NCBI RefSeq assembly: GCF_026262505.1
Contig: NC_067204.1
Coordinates: 13,472,522-13,536,521 of the forward strand
From: Trichomonas vaginalis G3
Lineage: Eukaryota; Parabasalia; Trichomonadida; Trichomonadidae
Direction: 5' to 3'
Length of the DNA stretch: 64,000 nucleotides
The notes beneath the pieces are model-generated. The model saw nothing but the letters and a program-made list of their open reading frames with translations, was not told the origin of the DNA and searched no databases. This document shows positions 42,901 to 51,420 of the stretch, piece after piece (position 1 is the first letter of the stretch; every line of letters begins with the position of its first letter). The translations under genes and the position numbers were made by a program.

Positions 42901-43310
42901 TATTTGGAAACGAGCTTATTCCATATGGACAAGCTCTGTTTGAAGAGCTTGAACCGGAAACTCAGGAAAGAGTCATGCAAACAATACGCGAAGACTCAAA
43001 TACAAACTATGACAAACTCTTTCTAGGATATAGGTTACCTGAGATGGGCGACCAGAGCCCAAAGGCAAAAAGGACATGGGAAATTTACAACATACTAGGT
43101 GAACATGAGGCAAAGATGCAACAACTTGAAGCAGAGGGCAAGTTACCAAAAGCGACACCAAAGAAGAAGAGAAGAGTAGAACAAAGTGAAAGTAGTGAAG
43201 AAGTAACTTCATCTAGTGAAAGTAGTGGCAATGAAGGAAAAAGAAGAGTTAAAAACTCAGCCAGGAAGAAAGTAAAGCTTGGTCCACGTGGGTTCTATTA
43301 TGACATATAA
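39936..43310 (+). CDS. Large coiled-coil, Gln/Pro-rich Maverick protein
   Basis: A 1124-residue protein. The basic start (MPRKLRKNIRKRKRALKHP) resembles a nuclear signal or DNA-binding peptide. Residues ~80-380 form a long Lys/Glu coiled coil. Then come four PAGGTYI-type repeats, a Gln/Pro block (repeated PAQQQQ) and a long folded C-terminal part ending in another basic stretch. I start it at 39936, because the open frame upstream of this Met is the methyltransferase tail in the terminal repeat. It lies ahead of the capsid gene. Probably an internal virion or scaffold protein; family unknown. Confidence 0.6.
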   Translation: MPRKLRKNIRKRKRALKHPIVKLTPQQQLQQQMLNDPTMLQQMSSNPMLLNRVIGAQSGGLRAALLAKMAGYGGAADGTAYNPQSQMNLSSLKNQIADVKKSNIDIQKQISENEKKLEYDRHTKKLNELNVEKKKKEEQLKELSTEEYAKKVSEKAAEVAKMEQDVINLKNHTTQYKVLKDEEIKQKALKTYMDSDEYKKEVEANVKAEKLLQLQNQTVQYENLAQESKNNDAAMQKAMKSAEYIKANNDWLDAQANAKAAQLIGSIRTKIQADEDSSNEALMNADFKNAFEALHSKVKLVNDFSSGKKLKSEGFDNELREVAQNMTKITDAATRQAVQSAYDAVRATVVESQEKELQQTKTDLVNAFLKTKSQVGHYAADGTYVPAGGTYIPAGGTYILASGTYIPPNPPREAPAPGLPKTFTSSHGHRHRHAPKPTQQQQPAQQQQPTQQPAPQQQPAQQPPPQPAQQPTVQNPAQQQPQTEQGHKRSREQGNQDFLKMLKEDYGYPDTLDFSDRYKEAIRKFKEGNTDPNLFSFMAQHQMGYNFKPGKYKLAKGYDLIAYHPNDMNEFTPRYLMSELNDNSTPVMKRVKNRDGTKEERFMSPDDLDRELVKNGLGIYEMPADEVQETPQEEVQIQPDMEEIVQQQQLEEPEGNEQVPPLETNFTELDEDLEQPKNLNPQQVYAENMESFQESKKNSADIVEEYRKMFADIQKTPTPDENIQHRMEVLKENVHKYNNPFYLRPYNVQSLAELGENKRLNFNKTYKNETLFKVHSEPNQYGNKPTFVSADYGTTMRWGHKANPDRWFINLQPQFQEVVDAMEVNGEPDIAGIFSAALMPLKDMKDADILDQYEMNMADGNITPDVLEHLSQRTTQNHRDGIFGEEFRKKVRESEGREPIVHDLANESLQNVIKTYFADDEPRRDEYLRKLKWTVPNEMLVLKNMFLDKIKPTTEINDERLKHWVKAFPFTKDIIGNMERKPEWLQKHIFGNELIPYGQALFEELEPETQERVMQTIREDSNTNYDKLFLGYRLPEMGDQSPKAKRTWEIYNILGEHEAKMQQLEAEGKLPKATPKKKRRVEQSESSEEVTSSSESSGNEGKRRVKNSARKKVKLGPRGFYYDI

Positions 43311-43342
43311 ATCCAACTATTCTATATTTTTACCCATATGAA

Positions 43343-44948
43343 ATGTACGCCGCTCAGAATATAACGCCAACAGTTTTGGATGCCATGAATGGAAATGTTT
43401 CCGAATGGTATAACGAATGCGACAATGCCATTAGAAGGTCAGAAATAGTTCCTGGAACTTACGAATATACAACTGCTGTTTCTTATGGAAATGTAGGTGA
43501 GTTTGGAGAAGGTTCTTCAACAACAGTAGATATTGCTTGCGACAGGTTTCATATAATTTCTATTGACAACTCATTCTTATACGTGGAACAAGACATTGAA
43601 ATAAAACCTTCTGCCAAGTTGTCTGACAAGAAAGGTTGCAATGGAATTTTCTATGTCGGATACCAATATGCTCCAGAAGTTTTCATGGGATATAAGATAT
43701 ATTCTAACTCTGACTTAGTTCAAACAGTAACATGGGCAAACTATGAATGGTTCGCTTTGAGAAACTCAGTACAACCACAAGCTAGAGAACAAACAGACCA
43801 ATATGCAACTATTGAGAAAATAAGAAGACTTGACCCTAACGTTCCAGGAGTTTATGTTAACCTTTCTGGACAAACTGCAGCAGCAGTAACCAAAGTAAAA
43901 CTGAAACTTAGAGTTCCTTTGTCATCTTTCCTCATCTTCAGGTTTTTAAGATACTTGCCAACTGGGCAGGAAAAATTTCTATTGAACTTACTCCAAGCAA
44001 AAATAACTTAGTCATTGCACCAACACAAGACCCATTCACTATTACAGACGTAGAGGGAACAAATAAAACGTCATTCGCCGAATTTTGCAAAGACAAAGTT
44101 GACTTAGACTTTGGTTTCTCAAACCTCAACACTGAAGTAAACTATTATTTCAATGCTGCTGGAACTGCTTGGGACCCAGTTAAGTTCACATGCGAAAAAT
44201 TTGAATGCAAGAGAATAGAAAGCAGACTTGCAGTCTATATGTTGGACCCAGATATTTCAAATGCTTTAGCTGCCAAATATATTGCAGTTCCACTTATGTT
44301 CCCTATACACCAAATATCTGTCAAAGACTTTGCAGGTGAAGTTGGAAACCAAAGTGCTGACCCAGGTGCAAGAACAGATATTGCCTTAACAACTGCAATG
44401 AAACATGCAGATACTATGTTTGTTCTTTTCAGACGAACTATAAATGACTATTCTTGTTTCTACAACCCGGTATTAAATATCATATAAACATAGATGGCAA
44501 ATATTATCCAAGAGAAGAATATTCTACAGTTGAGGATATGAGGTCATACAACTTGACATTAGATGCTATGAACTTTAACAACAACTTCACAACAACCATT
44601 AACCCTGAAATGCAAAGTTCTATTATGCCATATGTGAAAGTATGGACTCATACAGGAGGTCAAAAAACTCAATATACAAATGGAGACCGTTCAAACTTTT
44701 GGCTTGGCATTCCATTTGCTGACTCAGAAGACTTTATGGGTGGTATTTCAACTGTTGGTACTGTACAAATACAATATACTGGTGACAGAGACGGTCCAGA
44801 TGAATTGAAAGCAAAGAAGTTTACAAAACCAATAGCACTTTTCACGGAAGATGCTCTTTTGAAGATTCGTTCGATGAAACCTGCTGGGGCTCCTCAGATT
44901 GGCATAACGACAGCTTCCATCGAGCAGATTTTGGCAGCAGGTCAGTAA
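43343..44948 (+). pseudogene. Major capsid protein (double jelly roll), broken
   Basis: A beta-rich protein of about 530 residues. The first part is MYAAQNITPTVLDAMNGNVS through RFHIISIDNSFLYVEQDIEI, and the later part contains TWAHTGG-like and FWLGIPFADSEDF segments. It is placed and sized like the Maverick 1 capsid at 19717-21356. It is broken (about two breaks). Upstream is the large coiled-coil gene, and downstream are small virion genes. Confidence 0.65.
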
Positions 44949-45014
44949 GTTGTTCTTGAACTGACTTCTCTCCGTCAAATATTGACAGTACGCCAGTTTT
45001 GACATAATATTGTA

Positions 45015-45260
45015 TTATAAACTTTCCTTTAGAAATATCGTCAGTTTTGTTGTTATATTTTTGTCTGCTTCAAGAACTTTCACCATTTCAGTTATACCAA
45101 CTTTCTTTGCTTTATGAAAATATTTTGGTTCAGCAAAGACTGCTATTCTATAACATTTACCATTGTTTGTATAAAGAACTATTCTGTCGATGTATTTGTA
45201 TTGTTTGTGTGTGTAAACTTTGTTCTGCTTCAATTCGAAGAGATACTCAAATACGTCCAT
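45015..45260 (-). CDS. Hypothetical small Maverick protein
   Basis: Eighty-one residues, MDVFEYLFELKQNKVYTHKQ to KLTIFLKESL, mixed alpha/beta. Its start is 18 bp from that of the plus-strand gene at 45279, the divergent arrangement seen elsewhere in these elements, which supports it as a real gene. Unrecognised. Confidence 0.5.
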   Translation of the reverse strand: MDVFEYLFELKQNKVYTHKQYKYIDRIVLYTNNGKCYRIAVFAEPKYFHKAKKVGITEMVKVLEADKNITTKLTIFLKESL

Positions 45261-45278
45261 CTTTTTATTCTAAGTAAA
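45261..45278. promoter_or_regulatory. Shared divergent promoter
   Basis: The whole 18-bp spacer between two opposite start codons reads CTTTTTATTCTAAGTAAA. TTTTTATTCTA followed by TAAA before an ATG recurs ahead of the gene at 60200. Confidence 0.5.
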
Positions 45279-45860
45279 ATGTCATTTCCGAAAAATAGAA
45301 GCGTAAGTGTTTCAAAAGGTTTAATGGCGGTGGCAGATGTGAAGTTAAATTCACCAACTCAAACAAACAGTCAAAGTGTTGTTGTCAATGTCAAAGACAG
45401 AGATGTTGAAGTGGGGAAACCATACGAAGACGAAGATGGTATAACAATAGTTCCTGTAAAAGAACAACCAACATACCCTGAAGTTAGCAGAGACTTAAGT
45501 TCTGTTGCAGATATTCGAAACGACTACCAACAACTGAAAGACAAACTTCAAACTCAGGAGAAGATTTGTCAAGCTTTCGGTATAATGTTAAACTTGGTCG
45601 AACACAACCCTGTAAAAGTGAACTCATATGTCATTGCACCTCATGAAGTTTTGAAAGAACTATTGAAACTTTTGACAGAGGCAGACGATATAAACATCAA
45701 AGAAATAGAACCCGACGTTAGTTGCTGTGGTGTTTCATATAATGTCATTGACAAGATATACGTTATGAAAGGAGGTGAAACGTTGAACTTAAAATATAGT
45801 TTCCCAGACGTTATAAAAATATTTGACGACCACAACATTTCATTAAAATTTATTTGCTAA
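45279..45860 (+). CDS. SCCG-motif Maverick protein
   Basis: A 193-residue protein that looks whole. The N-terminal region is Ser/Pro-rich (MSFPKNRSVSVSKGLMAVAD). The middle is helical, and the C-terminal domain has DVSCCGVSYNVIDKIYVM and ends ISLKFIC. The homologue in Maverick 1 lies at 17224-17893. The ATG at 45279 is chosen because it directly follows the shared promoter; the longer open frame upstream overlaps the opposite gene. Probably a virion or assembly protein. Confidence 0.6.
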   Translation: MSFPKNRSVSVSKGLMAVADVKLNSPTQTNSQSVVVNVKDRDVEVGKPYEDEDGITIVPVKEQPTYPEVSRDLSSVADIRNDYQQLKDKLQTQEKICQAFGIMLNLVEHNPVKVNSYVIAPHEVLKELLKLLTEADDINIKEIEPDVSCCGVSYNVIDKIYVMKGGETLNLKYSFPDVIKIFDDHNISLKFIC

Positions 45861-45866
45861 GTAAAA

Positions 45867-46097
45867 ATGTCAAAACTTCTTGAAAGATGTTTGAAGAAAA
45901 ATAATATAGACTTTATTTCATGTAAAGGACTTTACACACTTTTGAACGATATGAAAGACCCTGTTTTGTTTGTTCGTGTAGACAAAGGAAAGTTCTATGT
46001 CTTTACAAAATATTTGAACTTCTTAGACAGAGAACTTCAAGAAACGCCATGTGAAAGTTTAGATGAAGTTCTTCTCCACTTTCAGAAAAACTTTTAA
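45867..46097 (+). CDS. Hypothetical small Maverick protein
   Basis: Seventy-six residues (MSKLLERCLKKNNIDFISCK to VLLHFQKNF). It starts six bases after the stop of the previous gene, as in an operon-like row. The layout of a helix followed by VRVDKGKFYVFTKY strands resembles the 81-residue protein at 45015-45260, so the two could be distant paralogues. Confidence 0.5.
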   Translation: MSKLLERCLKKNNIDFISCKGLYTLLNDMKDPVLFVRVDKGKFYVFTKYLNFLDRELQETPCESLDEVLLHFQKNF

Positions 46098-46107
46098 ATA
46101 TATGTAA

Positions 46108-46896
46108 ATGGCAGAAGACATAGTGGTTTATACTATTACGACTAAAAACCCTGAGTCATATAATTCTATAACAACAAACTTACAAAGTCCTCAAGGACGA
46201 TATTGTAAACTAACTTTAAACACAATGACGACTAAAGCCTGTTTTGCTCTTTTGACACCAGAAGATTTTATTGTTGTGAATGGTAAAAAATACTCCTTTG
46301 AAGATACTTACTCAGATATACCACCAACAGGTTTTGTTGACTTATTTAATACTTTAAGTACGGGTGTAAAATGTGCTGCAACTAGAGCAGGTTTCATTAT
46401 GTTTGGATGTCCGACTGAGTTTACTATAAACAATATGAGCTATAATACAAAACTTATATCTGGTTTTTACTACCAACAGTTTCCTATAACAGGAAAAGGT
46501 GTCATACAAGGAATGTCTATTCCATTGACTTTAAGTACACCTATTTTATATATTGTTTCAAACTTAGGTTCAAAGTGTTATTCGAATGTCGACAGAAACT
46601 ACTATGACCAAAAGATACTTATGCGTATAAATAACACATTCTCTGCTGGTTTGCCTATTGTTCATTCGAATGCAGAGTTTTCAGCTTTAGTAAACTCAAA
46701 CACTTTAGCAAACATAAACTTAACCTTAGTTGACGCAAACTTTGTTCCTGTAAAACTTTTATGTCCTATGTATTTGTCAATGACGGCAGAAAGTTTCGAA
46801 TTGGAAGATGCAACTGGTGAAAGTATTGTATTACAAGAACAACTTCAACAACAAATAGCTCAAGAACAACTTCAACAACAAATAGCTCAAGAATAA
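46108..46896 (+). CDS. Candidate minor capsid (penton-like) protein
   Basis: A 262-residue, beta-rich protein that looks whole. Motifs include SPQGRYCKLTLNTMTTK, LGSKCYSNVDRNYYDQKILM, AGLPIVHSNAEFSALVNSNT and LTLVDANFVPVKLLCPMYLS. The last strand pattern (hydrophobic, Asp, Phe, then hydrophobic) is typical of single-jelly-roll minor capsids in Polinton-like viruses. The tail has two copies of EQLQQQIAQ. It follows the capsid block. Confidence 0.5.
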   Translation: MAEDIVVYTITTKNPESYNSITTNLQSPQGRYCKLTLNTMTTKACFALLTPEDFIVVNGKKYSFEDTYSDIPPTGFVDLFNTLSTGVKCAATRAGFIMFGCPTEFTINNMSYNTKLISGFYYQQFPITGKGVIQGMSIPLTLSTPILYIVSNLGSKCYSNVDRNYYDQKILMRINNTFSAGLPIVHSNAEFSALVNSNTLANINLTLVDANFVPVKLLCPMYLSMTAESFELEDATGESIVLQEQLQQQIAQEQLQQQIAQE

Positions 46897-46924
46897 AAAA
46901 AATATTTTTTTTATTTTTATAAAA

Positions 46925-48160
46925 ATGTACAGAATAGATGTTTCAGATTTTTATGACTTCCAAACATTCAGAAATATGTGTCCATTTCGAGACTATAACA
47001 AAGCAGTCGAGAATTTGAAACGTTTAGTCATTTATGTCGACTCTGCCCCAGAATTTTATGTTATGAAAGAATGGGATGTTGTCTTTAACAAACCAAGAGC
47101 AACAATAGTTTCAGAACAAGAATGTAGACAGAAACTTAAGAAAATAAAAGTCGTACAAGTTGGCATGAAGATGTTAGATGCTTGGGATATCTTATTGTCA
47201 AAACTTGAAGATTTTTCAGTTCGTGGTATAAAGTTTTATACACCTTCTCCAAACTTCTATTCTATCTTCACTGGATATAAATATGAACAAGTAGAATGGA
47301 AAGAAAATATTATAGAAGCTTGGTTAGACCATGTCAAAGAAATTATATGCAATGGAAACGAAAGAGTCTATGAGTATATCTTATGTTGGTTTGCAAACAT
47401 CTTACAACATCCAAGTGCTAAAAATGAAACTGCTCTCATTATAATTGGAAAACAAGGAACAGGTAAGAACACTTTCTTTACAGATATCTTATGCAAACTG
47501 TTAGAGGGCTATTCGAACCCGAATATGACAAACTTAGAAAACATCTGTGGCAAGTTTAACTCTTCAATAGAGAATATGAAACTTATAGTATGTAACGAAC
47601 TTCAAAGTATAGATACAACAAAAGTTTTGAACTCAGATGCTTTGAAGAGTCTTATAACAGACAAAGTTGGAGTTGTTGAAAGAAAATATAAAGACCAAAG
47701 AGTTTGTGAAAATGTTGCAAATTTCATTATGGTTTCAAACAATGCTGTTCCGATGAAGTTAGAAAGTTCTGACAGAAGATATGTAGTTGTCAGAACGTCA
47801 GAAGCTCATATGCAAGATACAGAATATTTTGACGCTTTGTCAGAAACTTTGACATCTGACTTTTACAACCACTTGTTCTCATATTTCATGACATTAGATA
47901 TTTCTAAGTTCAATCCAAGACAAATTCCACATACCGAAGAGAGACAAACATTGTTAGAAGCAAACAAGAGTGTATATGAACTGTTCATAGATGAAACTGA
48001 CTTTGAGTGTTTAGATGAAAGGTCATTGTACGATTCGTATAAACAATATTGTCAAGAGTATGGTTATATGACAGCGTCTAAACGAACATTCTTGGCAAAT
48101 GTCAAAAGTCTTTTAGACGTACAGAATGGTGTATATACAAAGAAAAATTTTTCTGAGTAA
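46925..48160 (+). CDS. Superfamily 3 helicase (D5/Rep-like)
   Basis: A 411-residue protein, whole. Walker A is GKQGTGKNTFF, Walker B is MKLIVCNELQS, the SF3 motif C/sensor is NFIMVSNNAVP, and the arginine finger is in SSDRRYVVVR. An N-terminal region without a clear primase signature precedes them. SF3 helicases unwind viral DNA at origins. With no polymerase in this Maverick, it is likely the main replication gene. Preceded by TTTTTTTTATTTTTATAAAA. Confidence 0.88.
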   Translation: MYRIDVSDFYDFQTFRNMCPFRDYNKAVENLKRLVIYVDSAPEFYVMKEWDVVFNKPRATIVSEQECRQKLKKIKVVQVGMKMLDAWDILLSKLEDFSVRGIKFYTPSPNFYSIFTGYKYEQVEWKENIIEAWLDHVKEIICNGNERVYEYILCWFANILQHPSAKNETALIIIGKQGTGKNTFFTDILCKLLEGYSNPNMTNLENICGKFNSSIENMKLIVCNELQSIDTTKVLNSDALKSLITDKVGVVERKYKDQRVCENVANFIMVSNNAVPMKLESSDRRYVVVRTSEAHMQDTEYFDALSETLTSDFYNHLFSYFMTLDISKFNPRQIPHTEERQTLLEANKSVYELFIDETDFECLDERSLYDSYKQYCQEYGYMTASKRTFLANVKSLLDVQNGVYTKKNFSE

Positions 48161-48197
48161 ATTTAAAAAAAAATATTTTTTTTATCCGATAGAAAAG

Positions 48198-48617
48198 ATG
48201 ACAAAATTCATCTCAGTAAACAAGTACATGTCAGGACTTAAAGAAGAACTAGACCCATTCACATATTTGAATGTTTACTTCTACCATTTTGAAAAGTCTT
48301 CATTCAGCAAAGTTTGGAACATCGAACCAGTTAAGTTTGCTATTGTGACTAAAAATGGTGCGAAATTTGAAGACTTAGACATAGAAGGTTTGTTAACAGT
48401 CAAAGAAAGTTTTGACAGAAGGTTCTCAAACCTTAAAGAAGGCAAAGCATACAAACTTGTTATACCTTATGAACCAAAGAAAGCAGACGACTATGAATAT
48501 TATGAGTCTAAAGTTGTAGAAGTTCAAGGTAAATTGGGTAAAAAGATTTTAGAGTCTAAGCCAGTGTTTACTCCTAAAGAGGAAGAGAACATTGACATTG
48601 ACCCAGAAATGTTCTAA
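48198..48617 (+). CDS. Hypothetical Maverick protein
   Basis: A 139-residue protein (MTKFISVNKYMSGLKEELDP ... NIDIDPEMF). KFAIVTKNGAKFEDLDIEGL and KAYKLVIPYEPK suggest a small beta barrel. The pattern resembles an OB-fold ssDNA-binding protein, but weakly. It lies right after the helicase and in the same direction, which fits a replication role. The ATG at 48198 follows the T-run TTTTTTTATCCGAT. Confidence 0.45.
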   Translation: MTKFISVNKYMSGLKEELDPFTYLNVYFYHFEKSSFSKVWNIEPVKFAIVTKNGAKFEDLDIEGLLTVKESFDRRFSNLKEGKAYKLVIPYEPKKADDYEYYESKVVEVQGKLGKKILESKPVFTPKEEENIDIDPEMF

Positions 48618-48633
48618 AAATAAAATTTTATTT

Positions 48634-49080
48634 TTACATGTCAAATTTCTTCTTCTCTGGTTCAGGTTCTTTCTTCTCTTCTTCTACTTTCTTTTTTTTC
48701 TTTTCTTTCTTCTTCTTTTCTGGTGGAGTTATGTCAAACTTCTCAGAACCATATTTTTGTAAAAGTTCTTTGTCCTTTAATAGCTCTTCTATTCTGTTTT
48801 CTATTTCATCTTCAAGAACAGCGCATGTGTCTTCTTTGCATTCTAAGAAGTTTTGTTGGACTTCATCTCTCCAAGAGGCGTCATCTCTGTCAACAAGTCT
48901 GTCATTGACAAATTTTAAGACTTCTCTGCTTAATGTTTTATGGTTCTTGTCATATTCCCAGAAACAGAACTTTAGAACAAATTCACCTTTCTTGTTTACA
49001 CTATGTAAGATTTTATGGTCGACAGATGTTTTGCTGTCGAAAAGCTTGTCTCGAATATAGATAGCGAAATCGCTAGACAT
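48634..49080 (-). CDS. Hypothetical Maverick protein with charged tail
   Basis: A 148-residue protein beginning MSSDFAIYIRDKLFDSKTSV and ending in a Lys/Glu-rich tail (EKKKKEKKKKKVEEEKKEP). It converges on the gene at 48198-48617 and diverges from the ATPase at 49117 with only 36 bp between start codons. Function unknown. Confidence 0.5.
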   Translation of the reverse strand: MSSDFAIYIRDKLFDSKTSVDHKILHSVNKKGEFVLKFCFWEYDKNHKTLSREVLKFVNDRLVDRDDASWRDEVQQNFLECKEDTCAVLEDEIENRIEELLKDKELLQKYGSEKFDITPPEKKKKEKKKKKVEEEKKEPEPEKKKFDM

Positions 49081-49116
49081 TTTCTAAAAGATAAAAATTT
49101 TAATTTTTCTAAAAAT
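49081..49116. promoter_or_regulatory. Shared divergent promoter
   Basis: A 36-bp AT-rich spacer (TTTCTAAAAGATAAAAATTT and TAATTTTTCTAAAAAT) with opposite start codons at each end. Both strands show TTTTTATC or TTTTTCTA followed by an A-run and ATG. Confidence 0.5.
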
Positions 49117-49992
49117 ATGTTAGAAAAAAAGTTTGCTGACATTGACAAAAAATTTGAGAATGTTTTAAATAAGAACAAGAGGAAGTTGGAAAATGCTCAG
49201 ATAAAACCCATACATGACAAGTTCTTATTTGCTCAGAATGGTATAACAGGTCTAATTGCACCGCCTGGGTCGGGTAAGACTTTCACTTATCTTAAAATGG
49301 CTGCACAACAACAAGAACTAGATGAGAAGAACCCATTCTATGAGTTAGTTGTCATTTGTAGTACTTCGGGTCAATTTGACCAAACCGTCAATTCGTTCAA
49401 AGATATTATAAAAAAGTCTAAGTTAGTATGTATAAAAGACTCTGAGTTGTTAGATTGGATAAAGAAGTACCAAAGAAGAGTTTTGAAGTACAATGCTATA
49501 AATGAGTATGTCAATTCGAAGTTTAAAGACCCAAATGAGGAAATGCAGAGAATATTAGAGAAGAAACACTTCAGAAACAAACAGAAAGAGATAGAATACA
49601 TTTCGAAGAAATTGCAATCTTACGATTGGAAGACTTACCCTCATAGATGTCTTCTTATCTTAGATGACTTTGCTTCTCATCCTTTGTTAAAGAACAGAGA
49701 ACAAGACATGTGTCGAATTCTTAAGAAGCTCAGACACTTCAACATCTCTGTTGTCATTTGTGTACAGACAGCCAAGAGTTTAAGTAAGGATGTAAAGAGA
49801 ATACTTACTGACATTGTACTTTTCCCCGGATTGTCCGAAGACGATTTCATGGAACTTATGAAAGAGTCCATGGCAGGTAAGTTTGACAGACATGAACTAT
49901 GGGAGAAGTACAAAGTCATACAAGACCCTCATACTTCTTTCAGAATTCATATCTACGCAAACAAAGTTCAAATTGTAAAAAGTCAAGCGTAA
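49117..49992 (+). CDS. FtsK/HerA-type genome packaging ATPase
   Basis: A 291-residue protein, whole. Walker A is APPGSGKTFTYL, Walker B is RCLLILDDFASHP, followed by RHFNISVVICVQTAKSLSKD, as in packaging ATPases of Polintons, adenovirus-like and NCLDV viruses. The ATG at 49117 is chosen because the neighbouring divergent promoter ends there. The homologue in Maverick 1 lies at 18867-19692. It would drive DNA packaging. Confidence 0.82.
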   Translation: MLEKKFADIDKKFENVLNKNKRKLENAQIKPIHDKFLFAQNGITGLIAPPGSGKTFTYLKMAAQQQELDEKNPFYELVVICSTSGQFDQTVNSFKDIIKKSKLVCIKDSELLDWIKKYQRRVLKYNAINEYVNSKFKDPNEEMQRILEKKHFRNKQKEIEYISKKLQSYDWKTYPHRCLLILDDFASHPLLKNREQDMCRILKKLRHFNISVVICVQTAKSLSKDVKRILTDIVLFPGLSEDDFMELMKESMAGKFDRHELWEKYKVIQDPHTSFRIHIYANKVQIVKSQA

Positions 49993-49994
49993 AA

Positions 49995-50440
49995 AATGTA
50001 AGTGTTGAGTCTTAGTCTGTTGTGGTGCTGCAGCTTTCGGTTCTTCTGGCTTTGGAATGGACTCGGTTGGTGGTACGTCGGACATTCGTTTGTGTCCTGT
50101 CGGAAGGAAAAACTTTTCCTGTTGGATGGAAGAACTTTTCCTGTCGGAAGGAAAAATTTTTTCTGTCGGAAGGAAAAACTTTTTCTGTCGGAAGGAAAAA
50201 CTTTTTCTGAAGTTCGACCAAAAAGTTCTCAATTTTCGAAAATTTGAATGGTTTACGGACGGACAACTGGAAAAATTTTTCCTGTTGGAAGGAAATTTTT
50301 TTCCTGTCGGAAGGAAAATTTTTTCCTGCCAGAAGGAAGGACTCGGAATGCCAGAAGGAAGGACTCGGAATGCCAGAAGGATTTGACAAGACAATTGACC
50401 TTATAGAGCTACCTGAGCCATCTGAAGTCAAGCTTGAAAA
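49995..50440. repeat. Array of 22-bp hairpin units
   Basis: From about 50090 to 50330, TTTTTCCTGTCGGAAGGAAAAA-type units recur. Each is itself a perfect or near-perfect inverted repeat (TTTTTCCT/AGGAAAAA around GTCGGA). From 50329 to 50390, three direct copies of GCCAGAAGGAAGGACTCGGA follow. A Pro-rich reading frame on the minus strand (MSDVPPTESIPKPEEPKAAA) at about 50010-50085 may be the remnant of a gene. Confidence 0.75.
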
Positions 50441-50453
50441 ATAAATGGTTCAT

Positions 50454-51332
50454 TTACTCTGCTTGTTTGAAGTTGTCAAAATACTCTGTTATTTTTTCTT
50501 TCAGTAGCGGCAAATCTTCTTTGAAGGTAAGTATTGTACAACCTTTAATATCATAGTGTGTTTGAGGTAACGTATCTTGAACTATTTGTTTCACATCTTC
50601 ATTCGGTGTCATTGAAATCGGTAAGTTTTCGCGATAGAACCAATTTCTGTCAGATTTGTAAATCTTAGCAAGGTCGTAAAAGCTTTTGTTGTTTCTTCTG
50701 ACTAAATGCAACATAACCATATCTCTGTCTTCTTCATTTTCCATCTCTTCAGTATAAATCATATACTTATAGTTCTTTTCCTTTCCTTTTGGTACCGAAC
50801 GTGGTATTCTTTTCTGAAGGCTTTTGTCTTTTGCTTCAATGACTTCATCTTTTGCATGAAGTTTCTTTTCCATCTCTTCACGTTCTTGTCTATGAATTTC
50901 GTCAAGAAGTCTGTAAATATACCAAGCATAACGAGGCGAAGCCCACATTGCAACAGCATTTACAAGAAGTCTATGTACATACCAGCCTCTCAAACCATTT
51001 GGCAAATTTTCACGATTTTCATGAGTTTTAGGCGACTGGGGTTTTGTACCTACTCGCTGTTCTTCACTGTTTTCATAGAGTTTTGGCGACCCCGAAAAAA
51101 GTCTGTCTCGCTGTGCTTCGCTCAAAAGTTCTTGTGTGCTTTGGTTCCTAAACCAGTCTTTAGGAAGCTTAGTATCTGGAGCAAAACATGCTGTCAAAAT
51201 ACTTTGCATTTGGTACATATCGTCTTTGACCGAACGAATGAGACGGAGTTGTTTGTTAAACTGAACCCACTCGTATTCTTCATTTATGGCTTCATGAACG
51301 ATAGCAGTTGTTGTGTTCTCTGTTGTTGTCAT
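50454..51332 (-). CDS. KilA-N domain protein with DUF3627-like C-terminus
   Basis: A 292-residue protein. The centre has the KilA-N second half (LRGWYVHRLLVNAVAMWASP, RYAWYIYRLLDEI). The C-terminal part (KYMIYTEEMENEEDRDMVML, HLVRRNNKSFYDLAKIYKSD) resembles the DUF3627 domain that accompanies KilA-N in insect viruses. The start at 51332 is set by the shared leader TTTTATTTTGTATGTAAAGA. An internal stretch repeats a piece of itself (ATGAGTTTTAGGCGAC and ATAGAGTTTTGGCGAC). DNA-binding, likely regulatory. Confidence 0.72.
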   Translation of the reverse strand: MTTTENTTTAIVHEAINEEYEWVQFNKQLRLIRSVKDDMYQMQSILTACFAPDTKLPKDWFRNQSTQELLSEAQRDRLFSGSPKLYENSEEQRVGTKPQSPKTHENRENLPNGLRGWYVHRLLVNAVAMWASPRYAWYIYRLLDEIHRQEREEMEKKLHAKDEVIEAKDKSLQKRIPRSVPKGKEKNYKYMIYTEEMENEEDRDMVMLHLVRRNNKSFYDLAKIYKSDRNWFYRENLPISMTPNEDVKQIVQDTLPQTHYDIKGCTILTFKEDLPLLKEKITEYFDNFKQAE

Positions 51333-51420
51333 ATCTGTCTTTACATACAAAATAAAAAAAATATTTTATAAAAAACTAGCGTTATTTCCTGACTTTCACA
51401 AAAGACCAAAAATAAACGCT

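Noticed and set aside
48638-49060. Plus-strand Ser/Phe-rich frame
   Set aside because: Antisense of the Lys/Glu-rich gene at 48634-49080. The minus-strand gene has a leader and normal composition.
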